5,380 bases of DNA from a bacterium (lineage in GTDB: Bacteria > Armatimonadota > Chthonomonadetes > Chthonomonadales > Chthonomonadaceae), in the NCBI GenBank assembly GCA_021805405.1, contig JAJZFK010000207.1, forward strand, positions 1 to 5,380. Reading direction: 5' to 3'. The notes under the pieces were generated by a model. It worked only from the letters and a program-made list of their open reading frames with translations, searched no databases and was not told the DNA's origin. Shown in pieces: positions 5,329 through 5,380 of the stretch. Both the position numbers and the translations under genes were made by a program. The number at the start of each line of letters is the position of its first letter. Positions within the stretch are counted from its first letter, which is position 1.

Positions 5329-5380
5329 CGTTGTATGCTTTAGCAAGGTGGTGGACAATGTAACAGAATACGTTGAGACT
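5329..5380. other. Non-coding tail to the window end
   Basis: Apart from the repeat copies, 5047-5380 shows no convincing gene: the minus-strand open frames there are repeat-derived and low in complexity. The last bases, CGTTGAGACT, resemble the end of copy 3 with a deletion (CGTTGAAGAGACT), which may be a further remnant or chance. Confidence 0.4.

Noticed and set aside
5028..5358. Minus-strand open frames over the repeat region
   Set aside because: Their sequence comes from the repeat copies and is of low complexity. One overlaps the end of the protease gene, and neither has a start signal.

Overview
The window reads as a bacterial chromosome segment with an average GC in the mid-50s over nearly all its length. 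Its first ~400 bases look different, at about 41% GC by hand count. Signal peptides, an outer-membrane-type M48 lipoprotein, a DUF951 protein and short hairpin repeats that read as low-complexity peptide on one strand would fit a diderm such as Armatimonadota or a relative. This placement is weak inference; no marker gene is present.

Layout. Positions 1-400 hold no recognisable bacterial gene: there is a TGC trinucleotide repeat at the very edge, a small GTCGAC hairpin and two overlapping open frames of unclear meaning. From 4021 down to 401 on the minus strand lies a compact four-gene cluster. It begins with a small DUF951 zinc-ribbon-like protein, followed by an exported beta-rich protein with a NEW3-like C-terminal domain. 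Next comes an exported Ig-like/TPR protein, then a class I SAM-dependent methyltransferase of the YqeM/DnmA type that is cut off about two thirds of the way through its usual length. The gene junctions are a TGATG overlap, 10 bp and 9 bp, so one transcript is likely.

The 287-bp region 4022-4308 is a divergent promoter region. The minus-strand cluster has an extended -10 promoter whose -10 box is framed by a perfect 8-bp inverted repeat. The plus-strand gene has a near-consensus promoter (TGGACA, 17 bp, TATAAT) with nested inverted repeats reaching into its -35 box. The plus-strand gene (4309-5046) encodes an M48-family zinc metalloprotease lipoprotein.

The last ~335 bases (5047-5380) hold no convincing gene. 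They carry two ~70-bp copies and one partial copy of a hairpin-forming repeat, starting directly behind the protease stop codon.

How the genes may work together: two exported scaffold-like proteins and a divergent periplasmic/outer-membrane-facing protease suggest an envelope theme, while DUF951 and the methyltransferase are cytoplasmic. A joint function is not demonstrable from sequence. The most notable anomalies are the abrupt break inside the methyltransferase next to a region of foreign composition (true insertion or assembly chimera), the two dyad-framed divergent promoters, the uncharacterised exported protein pair, and the hairpin repeat family.
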